Source of the DNA: Roseovarius spongiae
Lineage (GTDB): Bacteria; Pseudomonadota; Alphaproteobacteria; Rhodobacterales; Rhodobacteraceae
Length of the DNA stretch: 64,000 nucleotides
Direction: 5' to 3'
NCBI RefSeq assembly: GCF_003651245.1
Contig: NZ_RAPE01000008.1
Location: 32,402-96,401, forward strand
Every line of letters starts with the position of its first letter. Position 1 is the first letter of the stretch. The notes under the pieces are model-generated. The model did no database searches, was not told the DNA's origin, and was given only the letters and a program-made list of their open reading frames with translations. Position numbers and translations under genes: made by a program. Shown piece after piece: positions 15,458 through 22,996 of the stretch.

Positions 15458-17575
15458 TCAGTTGTCGTAATAGGAGTTGTACGCCCCGTAGCTGTCGCCA
15501 TAGCCGTAGCGCTTCATGCCCCGCGCGCTGATCTGGCCGAGCACCAGCCCCGAGACCCGCACGTTGACCCCTTCGAGCGAGCGCAGCCCCTCGCGGACCT
15601 GGCGCTGCGAGGTGCTGTCCCATTTGACCGTGTAGAGGATCGCATCGACCAGCTGGCCGATCACCCGCGCGTCGGGCACCGCCAGCACCGGGGGCGTGTC
15701 GATGATGATGTAGTCATACCGCTCGCGCAGCCCCTTGAGGAAGTCGCTGAACCGGTCGGACGAGAACACGTCGGCGGCGTTGGCCTTGGTGCGCTCGGCC
15801 ACCAGCAAATCGGCGCCCAGGGTGGGTTCGTGGACCACCGCGCTGTCAAAGGGCGCGTCGCCGCTCAGCACCGACATCATCCCCTTGCGGTCGGTGATGT
15901 CGAAATACTCCGCGAAGATGCGCCGCCGCATGTCGCCCTCGATCAGGAGCACGTTCTTGCCCATGCCCGACAGGTTCTGCGCCAGCGCGAGCGATTGCGT
16001 CGTCTTGCCCTCGCCCGGCACCGAGGAGGTCGACATGATGATCTGCGGCGGATGGTCGAGATCGGACAACAGCACCGAGGTGCGCAGGTTGCGGATCGCC
16101 TCGGCGGCGGCCGAGGTCGGTTTCTCGGAGAGGTATTTCAGCACGTTCCGGCGCCGGCGCGCCGGAATCGCGGGGATCTGTCCCAGCACCGGGTAGCCGG
16201 TGCGCGCCTCGAGATCCTCGGCGAGACGGAAGGTGTTCTGCGCGAATTCGCGCGCCAGCACCAGCGCCGCGCCGGCCAGCGCCCCGAGGATCAGCGACAG
16301 CGCCAGGATCACCATCTTGCGCGGCTCGGACGGAGAGAGCGGGATCACCGCCTGGCTCAGCACCCGGCTGTCGGCCTGCTGGATGCCCTGCTGGATCGAG
16401 GTCTCCTTGAGCCGGTTGAGGAAGGATTCGTAGATCAGCCGGCTGGCCTCGGCCTCGCGCTCGAACTGCTGGAGCGTGACGAGATCGGCGGATTGCTCCG
16501 CGATCTGCTTCTCCTGGGTGGTGATCGACCCTTCCAGCGCCGCAATCTGGTTTTCGGCGCGGGTCACGTCCAGCTCCGCGCGCTCAAGCACCTGCCGGAA
16601 GCGCGCATCGAAAGCGGTGCGGTCGCCCTCCTCCATCATCCGCAACAGGCGGGTGAGCGTGGCGTCGCGCGCGACCTCGGCCATGGTTTCGGGATCGCCC
16701 GTCGCCTGCGCCGCCTCGAGCTCGGCGACCCGGGCGGCGGCGGCCGCGCGGCTGTCCTGCGTCGCGCGCAGCCGGTCGCGGCTCTCCTTCAGCTGCCGGT
16801 TCAGCGCCGCCAGCGCCTCGGGGCTGATGAGATCGGTGCCCGCGTTGAACTCCTTGACCGCGGCCTGCGCGTCCTCGAGATCCGCCTGCAATTCGCCGAC
16901 GCGGGCGCTCAGCCACTGGGTCGCCTTCTCGGTGGCGGCGAACTTCACCTCGATCTGGTCGAGAATGTAGAGATCGGCCAGCGTGTTGGCGAGCGCGGCG
17001 GCCATCTCGGGATCCTCGCTCTCGGCGGTGATGCGGAAGACGTAGCTCTGGCGCACGTTCGACACCGATATCCTGTTGCGCACCTCGTCGATCACCGAAT
17101 CGAGGATCTCGCGCTCGCGCGGAGCCGACGCCTCGCCCCGGCCAAGCACGGCCCCGATCAGACCGCCCAGCGAAAACCCCTCGTCGGGGCGCAGCCGGTA
17201 GTTGAACTCGGGGTCGTTCACCAGATCGAGCTGCTTCACCAGCTTCTCGATCAGGCCGCGGGCGCGGATCACCTCGACCTCTGTGTTGATGGTGGCCTGG
17301 TCGCCGGAGAGCCCGCTCATCACGCTCTCCATGTCGAGCACCTGCTCCTTGCGGCTTTCCAGCATCACCACCGAATGGGCCCGGTAGATCGGCGTCGCCA
17401 TGACGAAGGCGTAATAGCCGCCCAGCACGAACGCGATCCCCGCCGCCAGCGCGATCCAGAGCTTGCCGCGCCAGAGCGTGCGGAGCAGCTCGCCGAGATT
17501 GATCTCGCCCTCGCCGGCCTCGGAGGGCGGGCGGGTGGCGTCGCTGGCCGGCGTGATGTCTTTCATGAACTGCAT
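15458..17575 (-). CDS. wzc: Polysaccharide co-polymerase / BY-type tyrosine autokinase
   Basis: A 705-residue inner-membrane protein of the Wzc/ExoP family. It has a Wzz domain with a first membrane segment (WIALAAGIAFVLGGYYAFVM, about 38-57), long periplasmic coiled coils (about 190-410), and a second membrane segment (about 425-447). The cytoplasmic BY-kinase has Walker A SSVPGEGKTTQS (Lys about 524), Walker A' LLIEGDMRR and Walker B YIIIDTPP. The C-terminus has the tyrosine cluster YGYGDSYGAYNSYYDN used for autophosphorylation. It controls chain length and export of polysaccharide with the Wza-like and Wzy proteins encoded at 26 and 34-35 kb. A phosphatase gene is divergent from it. Start may be the ATG at 17575 or 17566. 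Confidence 0.95.
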   Translation of the reverse strand: MQFMKDITPASDATRPPSEAGEGEINLGELLRTLWRGKLWIALAAGIAFVLGGYYAFVMATPIYRAHSVVMLESRKEQVLDMESVMSGLSGDQATINTEVEVIRARGLIEKLVKQLDLVNDPEFNYRLRPDEGFSLGGLIGAVLGRGEASAPREREILDSVIDEVRNRISVSNVRQSYVFRITAESEDPEMAAALANTLADLYILDQIEVKFAATEKATQWLSARVGELQADLEDAQAAVKEFNAGTDLISPEALAALNRQLKESRDRLRATQDSRAAAAARVAELEAAQATGDPETMAEVARDATLTRLLRMMEEGDRTAFDARFRQVLERAELDVTRAENQIAALEGSITTQEKQIAEQSADLVTLQQFEREAEASRLIYESFLNRLKETSIQQGIQQADSRVLSQAVIPLSPSEPRKMVILALSLILGALAGAALVLAREFAQNTFRLAEDLEARTGYPVLGQIPAIPARRRRNVLKYLSEKPTSAAAEAIRNLRTSVLLSDLDHPPQIIMSTSSVPGEGKTTQSLALAQNLSGMGKNVLLIEGDMRRRIFAEYFDITDRKGMMSVLSGDAPFDSAVVHEPTLGADLLVAERTKANAADVFSSDRFSDFLKGLRERYDYIIIDTPPVLAVPDARVIGQLVDAILYTVKWDSTSQRQVREGLRSLEGVNVRVSGLVLGQISARGMKRYGYGDSYGAYNSYYDN

Positions 17576-17764
17576 TCGCCCCCGGCGCGAAAAAAACCTG
17601 GGGTGATGTCACACAACGCGCGGCCAAAGGCAATGAGCGAGGGCCGCGCGGGCGGGTTTTCCCGCCGGTCCGAGCCCCGCGTGCGGGCCGCGCGGCCCCC
17701 CGGCCCTTGCTTCCCGGCCTTGGCGACTCATATAACGACGCATCACCTTTTCCTGCCGCTCCGG

Positions 17765-18550
17765 ATGCCCGTCTTGCCAGTGCGCCCCTTCCTGCCGTTC
17801 CGCAAATCCGCCGCGCCCGACGCCGGGAGCGCCGGGCGCAGCCTCGCGCCCACGCAGCCGCTCTATGCGATCGGCGACATCCACGGCAGCAGCGCGCTGG
17901 TCGAGCCGCTGCTGGCGCGGATCGACGCGGATATCGTCGAGGCCGGGCATGCCGATCCGCACCTGGTCTTTCTCGGCGATTACGTCGATCGCGGCGACGG
18001 TTCGGCCTCCGTGCTCGAACATCTGCGCGCCCTGCAGGCCGACCTGCCCGGCTCGGTCACCTGTTTGATGGGCAACCATGAGCGCATGATGCTCGACTTT
18101 CTCGACGACCCGGCCGGGCGCGGCGCGCGCTGGCTGGCCAATGGCGGGCTGCAGACGCTGGCGAGCTTCGGGGTCGGCGGCATCGGCGCGCGGCCCTCGC
18201 TCGAGGACATGAGCGACGCCGCCGAGGCGCTGCACGCCGCCCTGCCCGCGGGGCTCGAGGCCTGGCTGCGCGCCCTGCCCCTCTGGTGGCAGAGCGGCAA
18301 CGTGGTCTGCGTCCATGCCGCGATGAACCCTGAAAAACCGCCCGAGGCGCAGGACAACCGCGCCCTGCTCTGGGGGCACCGCCGGTTCTTCGAGATCCCG
18401 CGCGAGGACGGGCTCTGGGTGGTGCATGGTCACACCATCACCCGCGAGCCCACAGTCGCGGGCGGGCGCATCGCGGTCGACACCGGGGCCTATCATTCCG
18501 GGCGGCTGACGGCGGCGGCGATCACCGAGGGCGGCTGCCGCTTTCTCTAG
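17765..18550 (+). CDS. Metallophosphoesterase (PPP-type protein phosphatase-like)
   Basis: A 261-residue calcineurin-like phosphoesterase. The metal-binding motifs are GDIHG (37-41), GDYVDRG (71-77) and GNHE (103-106), with later His motifs CVHAAMN and VHGHT. This is the layout of bacterial serine/threonine/tyrosine protein phosphatases of the lambda/PrpA type. It is divergent from the tyrosine autokinase, so it might dephosphorylate Wzc or another polysaccharide component; that is inference. The classical Wzb low-molecular-weight phosphatase is not in the window. The start at 17765 lacks a strong ribosome site. It converges on repA with a four-base stop overlap. Confidence 0.88.
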   Translation: MPVLPVRPFLPFRKSAAPDAGSAGRSLAPTQPLYAIGDIHGSSALVEPLLARIDADIVEAGHADPHLVFLGDYVDRGDGSASVLEHLRALQADLPGSVTCLMGNHERMMLDFLDDPAGRGARWLANGGLQTLASFGVGGIGARPSLEDMSDAAEALHAALPAGLEAWLRALPLWWQSGNVVCVHAAMNPEKPPEAQDNRALLWGHRRFFEIPREDGLWVVHGHTITREPTVAGGRIAVDTGAYHSGRLTAAAITEGGCRFL

Positions 18551-19542
18551 CCGCCCGCCCGCTTCTTCACGAACCCGAGGAAGGCCGCGCCGGGCGCGCG
18601 CAGCCGCGGCTGCCCCGAACGCACCCACCAGGCGCGCCACTCGGCCTCGAGCGCGTGCACGTCCGCGCCGGGCATCAGCGCGCGCGCCTCTTCCAGCGCC
18701 TCCGCACCGATCCGCGGCCCCTGCCCCGGCTCGATCACCTGGTCGCGCCGCGCAAAGCGGATCAGGTCGCCCGGCTCCTCGTGGAGCGTGTAATCCGGCA
18801 GATGCTGGTTCTGAATCATGTCGCGCAGCATCTTGCGGAACACCCGGCGCGGCGAGGCGGAACCCGATTTCTTGAGCAGCGTGTCCACCGACGCGCGCCA
18901 TTCCGCCTGCCGCCCGCAATGCTTGCGCGCGAGTTCATAGATTCGCCGCTCGAGCGGCTTGCGCAAGGAAAAGTAGTCGCGGCTCAGCGTCAGCACCGAT
19001 TTCGCGCAGACCGCGCGAAAGAGCCACTCGCTCAGCGTCACGGTCACGCTGATCATCCGCCCCCCGCGCGAGCGGCGCAGGATCTGCCAGCCCTCGATCA
19101 GCCCGAAACCGGTGGTGACCTCCTGCCCGCCGGTCTCCACGTTGGTGGTGATGCGCGTGCCCGCCAGCCGCTCGAAGGCCTCGCGCAGCCGGCGATAGGC
19201 GTCTCCGCTGGTCTCGCGCCCGGTGGCCAGCAGCAGGTCATGCGCGGTGAGCGTGAGCGTGCGCGCCACCGCGCGCCCGGCGTTGAGCGCCGCCATCAAC
19301 TGGCTGATGCAGAAGATCAGGATGTCCTTGTCGTGGATGGTGGCCAGCCCGCGCACGCTCGGCGTGACGGTGATGCGCGTGCCGTTATGCTCGTAGTCGA
19401 GGATGCGCCGGTCGGGCCGGGTGGAGAGGCTGAAGACCGGATGCTCCATGCTCGCCAGGTCGTCCTTGGGGATCGCCCCCCAGATGTCGCAGACAAACAG
19501 GTCGCCCATGCCCTGCGCTCGCGCCACTGCCTGCCCGCTCAT
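18547..19542 (-). CDS. repA: Plasmid replication initiator RepA (RPA family)
   Basis: A 331-residue replication initiator protein A (RPA family). The family opening is seen at DLFVCDIWGAIPKDDLASME followed by HPVFSL (about 14-40) and YEHNG. Further in are the DNA-binding winged-helix parts (LRRSRGGRMISVTVTLSEWL) and ELARKHCGRQAEW. Such proteins bind iterons and open the origin of a major class of Rhodobacterales plasmids. The gene reads away from an intergenic region with three 22-bp iterons and a DnaA box, with parAB on the other side, which is a complete replicon core. ATG at 19542 gives the expected N-terminus. Confidence 0.93.
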   Translation of the reverse strand: MSGQAVARAQGMGDLFVCDIWGAIPKDDLASMEHPVFSLSTRPDRRILDYEHNGTRITVTPSVRGLATIHDKDILIFCISQLMAALNAGRAVARTLTLTAHDLLLATGRETSGDAYRRLREAFERLAGTRITTNVETGGQEVTTGFGLIEGWQILRRSRGGRMISVTVTLSEWLFRAVCAKSVLTLSRDYFSLRKPLERRIYELARKHCGRQAEWRASVDTLLKKSGSASPRRVFRKMLRDMIQNQHLPDYTLHEEPGDLIRFARRDQVIEPGQGPRIGAEALEEARALMPGADVHALEAEWRAWWVRSGQPRLRAPGAAFLGFVKKRAGG

Positions 19543-19633
19543 ACTGCCCGCCCATCTGCCTGCCGCCTCCTTCGTTCCGTGTGCCCGGACTTCATCGGAG
19601 GGAATCGTGGTTTCAGTGACGCCACCCTAGAAG

Positions 19634-19642
19634 TTATCCACA
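19634..19642 (+). promoter_or_regulatory. DnaA box
   Basis: TTATCCACA, an exact match to the consensus DnaA box, 31 bases before the first iteron in the repA-parA region. Confidence 0.85.
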
Positions 19643-19672
19643 GGCCCTGTCCAGCGCCGGGGCGCCCGCGCA

Positions 19673-19738
19673 TCGGGGGATCGGAGTCGGGTTGTCGGGG
19701 GATCAGAGTCGCCCTGTCGGGGGTTCGGAATCGCCCGG
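19673..19738. repeat. Three 22-bp iterons (RepA binding sites)
   Basis: Direct repeats begin at 19673, 19695 and 19717, all with TCGGGGG at the start and a (T)CRGARTCG core; exact spacing is 22 bp, two helical turns. Units one and two differ at few positions and unit three is slightly diverged (TTCGGAATCG). Position next to repA and a DnaA box marks them as initiator-binding iterons. Confidence 0.88.
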
Positions 19739-19982
19739 ACATCGAAAATCCGCCCGAAACCCATACGCCACAAGGGCTTGGCGGAACCGCGATATCCCCG
19801 TAACACTAGGATAACAGGATATAACACGGCCGTTTTTTTTGAGCGCCCGCCGCAAACGCCCCGCAGAAGCGGCGAATGCAGTGCAATTGCTGAGAAAAAG
19901 CCAGGTCCATGCCGGTTTTCCTTCCATGTGCGGTGTTTTTCGCTACACTGTCTGAAAGAGCGCACATATCCCGGAATATCCC

Positions 19983-21356
19983 ATGACCGAGGCCCTGCCC
20001 CCCTATTTCAACATCGACCCCGACCAGGCGCTCGCCGAACTCGGCGCGCCCGCCGGCACGGAACGTTTCGGCGAGATCGCCGCCGCCTGCACCCGGGGGC
20101 GCGACGACCTCGTGACCCGCGGCCAGGGCGAGGCGGGGCGCAAGGCGCTGCGCCCGTTCTCGACCTGGGAGATCACCAAGTATCTCATCCCCGTCGCCCA
20201 GGCCCATTTCCGCCGCGTGCTCAAGGCCAACCCGGACCTGCCGCAGGGGCGCAGCGAAACGCCCGGCGGGGCCAAGTGGTTCACCCTCGACGAGGTGCTG
20301 GCCCTGCGCGCGCATTTCGGCCGCGAGGGATCGAAGGCCAAGGAGTACCGCCCCTACCGCCCCGCCGGCCTGCCCGCCAAGATCGTCTCGGTCGCCAATT
20401 TCAAGGGCGGCGTGGGCAAGACCAGCACGGCGGCGCATCTCGCCATGTCCGCGGCGCTCGACGGCTACCGGGTGCTGGTGGTCGATCTCGATTCCCAAGG
20501 CTCGATGACCTCGATCTTCGGCGGCCGCGTCGAGGATGAATGGGGCACCGTCTTTCCGCTGCTGGCGCGCCACTACGCGATGCAGGCGCAGGCCGACAAC
20601 CAGGCGCGCGCCGCCCGCGGCGAGGCTCCGCAGCCGCTCGACGACACGCTGGGCGAGGCGCTGGGGATCACCGCGCAGGATCTCATCCAGCCGACCCACT
20701 GGCCCAATATCGACCTGATCGGCGCGCAGCTGAACCTCTACTGGGCCGAATTTCAGGTGCCCGTCTGGCGCATGGCCGCGCGCGGCTGGAAGCTCTGGGA
20801 CGCGCTCACCGACCGGCTGGCGGCGGACGGGGTGCTGGACGCCTATGACATCGTCTTCGTCGACACGCCCCCGGCGCTTGGCTATCTCACCATCAACGGG
20901 CTGGCGGCGGCCGACATCCTGCTGGTGCCGCTCGGCGCTTCCTTCCTAGAATTCGACTCTACGGGGCGCTTTTTTGACATGCTGCACGCGACATTTTCCT
21001 CGATCGAGGAGGGCGAGAACATGGCCGCCCGCGCGCTGGGGCGCGAGGGGCTGGCGTTTGAATGGGACGCGGTGCGCGCGGTGGTCACGCGCTATGACGG
21101 CGCGCAGCAGGCCGAGCTCGCCGCGCTGATGCAGGCCTATCTCGGCCCCGTGCTCAGCCCCCACCGGCAGGACTTCACCGCCCTGATCGGCCAGGCCGGC
21201 GAAAGCGTGAGCGGCATCTACGAGGCCGATTACCGCGATTTCAACCGCGAAACCTACGTGCGCGGCCGCCAGACGTTCGACGCGACCTACGCCGCCTTCA
21301 AGCGGCTTCTGATCGGCGCCTGGCGGCGCGACGAGACGCGGCGCGAAGCCGCCTGA
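19983..21356 (+). CDS. parA: Plasmid partition ATPase ParA
   Basis: A 457-residue type Ia-like ParA. The N-terminal extension (about 1-125) contains an HTH-like region (STWEITKYLIPVAQAHFRRV) that would bind the par operator. The deviant Walker A FKGGVGKTSTAAHLA starts at about residue 139; further motifs are VLVVDLDSQGSMT and the Walker B-like IVFVDTPPALG. It drives plasmid segregation by ATP-dependent DNA binding and is stimulated by ParB on parS. parB follows 19 bases later. ParA of this type usually autorepresses the operon. Confidence 0.95.
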   Translation: MTEALPPYFNIDPDQALAELGAPAGTERFGEIAAACTRGRDDLVTRGQGEAGRKALRPFSTWEITKYLIPVAQAHFRRVLKANPDLPQGRSETPGGAKWFTLDEVLALRAHFGREGSKAKEYRPYRPAGLPAKIVSVANFKGGVGKTSTAAHLAMSAALDGYRVLVVDLDSQGSMTSIFGGRVEDEWGTVFPLLARHYAMQAQADNQARAARGEAPQPLDDTLGEALGITAQDLIQPTHWPNIDLIGAQLNLYWAEFQVPVWRMAARGWKLWDALTDRLAADGVLDAYDIVFVDTPPALGYLTINGLAAADILLVPLGASFLEFDSTGRFFDMLHATFSSIEEGENMAARALGREGLAFEWDAVRAVVTRYDGAQQAELAALMQAYLGPVLSPHRQDFTALIGQAGESVSGIYEADYRDFNRETYVRGRQTFDATYAAFKRLLIGAWRRDETRREAA

Positions 21357-21375
21357 ACGCCCCGAGGAGAGCCCG

Positions 21376-22413
21376 ATGGCCAAGCGCAAGAGACTGACGC
21401 CGCCCACCCCCGAAGAGGTGGCTTCGGGTGCAACCGGGTCGAAAAAGGGGCTTGCCCCCGGCGCCGTGACGGGCGTGGGCCCCGCCCTGTCGCCCGGTCC
21501 CGCGCAACGCGCCCCGATCGCCGACATGGCTGGCGCCGCCGCCGCCAGCGCGGCGCTCGAAGAGGTCGCCGCCGAGCTCGAAGCCGCGCGCAGCGAGGGG
21601 CGGCTGGTGCGGGCGCTGCCGGTCGGGATCGTCGATGCGGGGCACCTGATGCGCGACCGCATCACCCACGCCGTCGACGAGGGCGAGATGCAGAGCCTGA
21701 TCGACAGCCTCAAGGCGCGCGGCCAGCAGACCCCGATCGAGGTGGCCGAAACCGCGCCGGGACAGTACGGGCTGATCTCAGGCTGGCGGCGGCTGGTGGC
21801 GCTGCGTTATCTCTACCAAGAGACGGGCGATCCGCGCTTCGCCAACGTCCAGGCCCTGGTCCGCCATCCCGAGAGCGCGGCGGAGGCCTATGTCGCGATG
21901 GTCGAGGAAAACGAGATCCGCGCCGGGCTGAGCTATTTCGAGCGCGCGCAGATCGTCACCAAGACCGTCGGTGAAAGGGTCTACGACACCGAGAAAGAGG
22001 CCCTGAAGGGCCTTTTCGGCTCTGCCAGCCGCGCCAAGCGCTCAAAGATCAAGAGCTTCATCCCCGTCACCCGCATCCTCGGCCCGCACCTCGAATTCCC
22101 CACCGCCATCGGCGAACGCCTGGGCCTGCGCCTCTCGGCGCGCCTCGAGGCGGAAGACGGCTTTGCCGAGCGGCTGATCGCCGAACTGGAAGAGGTGGCG
22201 CCACAGACGGAAGCGGCGGAACTGGCCCTGCTCGACCGGGCCGTGGCGGCGCGCGAGACGCGCGAGGCGGGCCGCAAGGAAACCGCCCGCCCGCGCGGCG
22301 AGGAGATCGCCCCGGACCTCTGGCTCAGCCGCGACGCGAAGGGTCTGCGCCTCAGCGGCAAGGGTCTGACCGACGCGGTCGAGGCCCGCTTGCGCGCCGT
22401 TCTCGGCGCCTGA
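21376..22413 (+). CDS. parB: Plasmid partition protein ParB
   Basis: A 345-residue centromere-binding CTPase from the ATG at 21376 (GAGGAGAGCC upstream). The N-terminal ParB/Srx domain has the motif ISGWRRLVALRYL (about 136-148), related to the CTP-binding box, and VEENEIRAGLSYFERAQ (about 176-192). The HTH region follows (RAKRSKIKSFIPVTRILG). It partners with ParA and should bind the two palindromes at 22416-22435 and 22710-22727, the first lying three bases after its stop codon. Confidence 0.95.
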   Translation: MAKRKRLTPPTPEEVASGATGSKKGLAPGAVTGVGPALSPGPAQRAPIADMAGAAAASAALEEVAAELEAARSEGRLVRALPVGIVDAGHLMRDRITHAVDEGEMQSLIDSLKARGQQTPIEVAETAPGQYGLISGWRRLVALRYLYQETGDPRFANVQALVRHPESAAEAYVAMVEENEIRAGLSYFERAQIVTKTVGERVYDTEKEALKGLFGSASRAKRSKIKSFIPVTRILGPHLEFPTAIGERLGLRLSARLEAEDGFAERLIAELEEVAPQTEAAELALLDRAVAARETREAGRKETARPRGEEIAPDLWLSRDAKGLRLSGKGLTDAVEARLRAVLGA

Positions 22414-22415
22414 GG

Positions 22416-22435
22416 ATGTTTCGCGCGCGAAACAT
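22416..22435. promoter_or_regulatory. parS-like centromere site 1
   Basis: ATGTTTCGCGCGCGAAACAT is a perfect 20-bp palindrome directly after parB. It resembles the chromosomal parS core (TGTTTCACGTGAAACA) with CGCGCG at the centre, as expected for a replicon-specific parS. Confidence 0.82.
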
Positions 22436-22458
22436 TTGCCTCAGGTTTGCCTCTGCCT

Positions 22459-22709
22459 TCAAGCTCCGTAATGCTCCCGATACCAGTCCACGGGGCGCTG
22501 GACGCCGGCGCGAAAGTCGGTCCGGGGCGATGGCCGGTCAGATGATGCAGCAGGTCCGCATCGGCCTAGGTCGCGGGCACGTCATCTTTTCCAGCGCGCC
22601 GATGAAGTCCAATAGCCGCAGGTTGTCGGAATTGCCGATATTGACCACGTGCTAGGGGGCCGCCGATGACAGGCTGTCGCCCGGCGCGATGGTCTCCGCG
22701 CTGTCCGGG
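22459..22709 (-). pseudogene. Decayed NAD-dependent epimerase (UDP-glucuronate epimerase type)
   Basis: The reverse strand reads IAPGDSLSSAAP-stop-HVVNIGNSDNLRLLDFIG, then in a shifted frame DVPAT-stop-ADADLLHHLTGHRPG, and finally WYREHYGA-stop. Each piece aligns with the C-terminal 100 residues of the intact epimerase at 48535-49560 (GDSLSPAAPWRVVNIGNS, DVPATWADAALLHRLTGYRP, AWYRDYYGV). Two Trp codons have become TAG, and there are deletions and frameshifts. Weaker similarity may run to about 22880, beyond the second parS palindrome. This is a dead paralogue, evidence that an earlier copy of polysaccharide DNA lay beside the partition locus. Confidence 0.78.
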
Positions 22710-22727
22710 TGTTTCGCGCGCGAAACA
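22710..22727. promoter_or_regulatory. parS-like centromere site 2
   Basis: TGTTTCGCGCGCGAAACA is a perfect 18-bp palindrome sharing the core of site 1, 294 bases downstream. It sits at the edge of the decayed epimerase gene. Confidence 0.8.
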
Positions 22728-22996
22728 TTTCATGCCGTATGCGTCTGGTGCGCGGAGGTGGACGAATCGCGCCCGCCTTTGGCCACGGCGAAATGCTGTC
22801 GGGCACCCGGTTTTGCGCGAAGATCCGCTGGGTTTCGCGCCTTCTGCGGGGATGGCTTTGCGGCTCGCCGGAAAACCGTGACGATCCTGCACCGCATCCG
22901 AATAAAACCAATCGGCCGGATACTGAATCGACCTATGGTTTCACCTGTTGAGTGTTTAAGGTCCACCAAAAGCAAGAAGAGACGTGAGGATACGAG

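Larger units (their letters stand above)
19543..19982. other. Plasmid replication origin region
   Basis: The 440-base divergent region between repA and parA. It holds a perfect DnaA box (19634-19642), three 22-bp iterons (19673-19738) and an AT-richer stretch at 19790-19840 with two near-repeats of GGATAACA/GGATATAACA, a plausible unwinding element. It also carries the repA and parA promoters. Confidence 0.85.

Noticed and set aside
15830..17764. Rightward extension of the phosphatase frame over wzc
   Set aside because: The 645 extra codons read as an antisense product of wzc; the phosphatase fold begins only after 17765.
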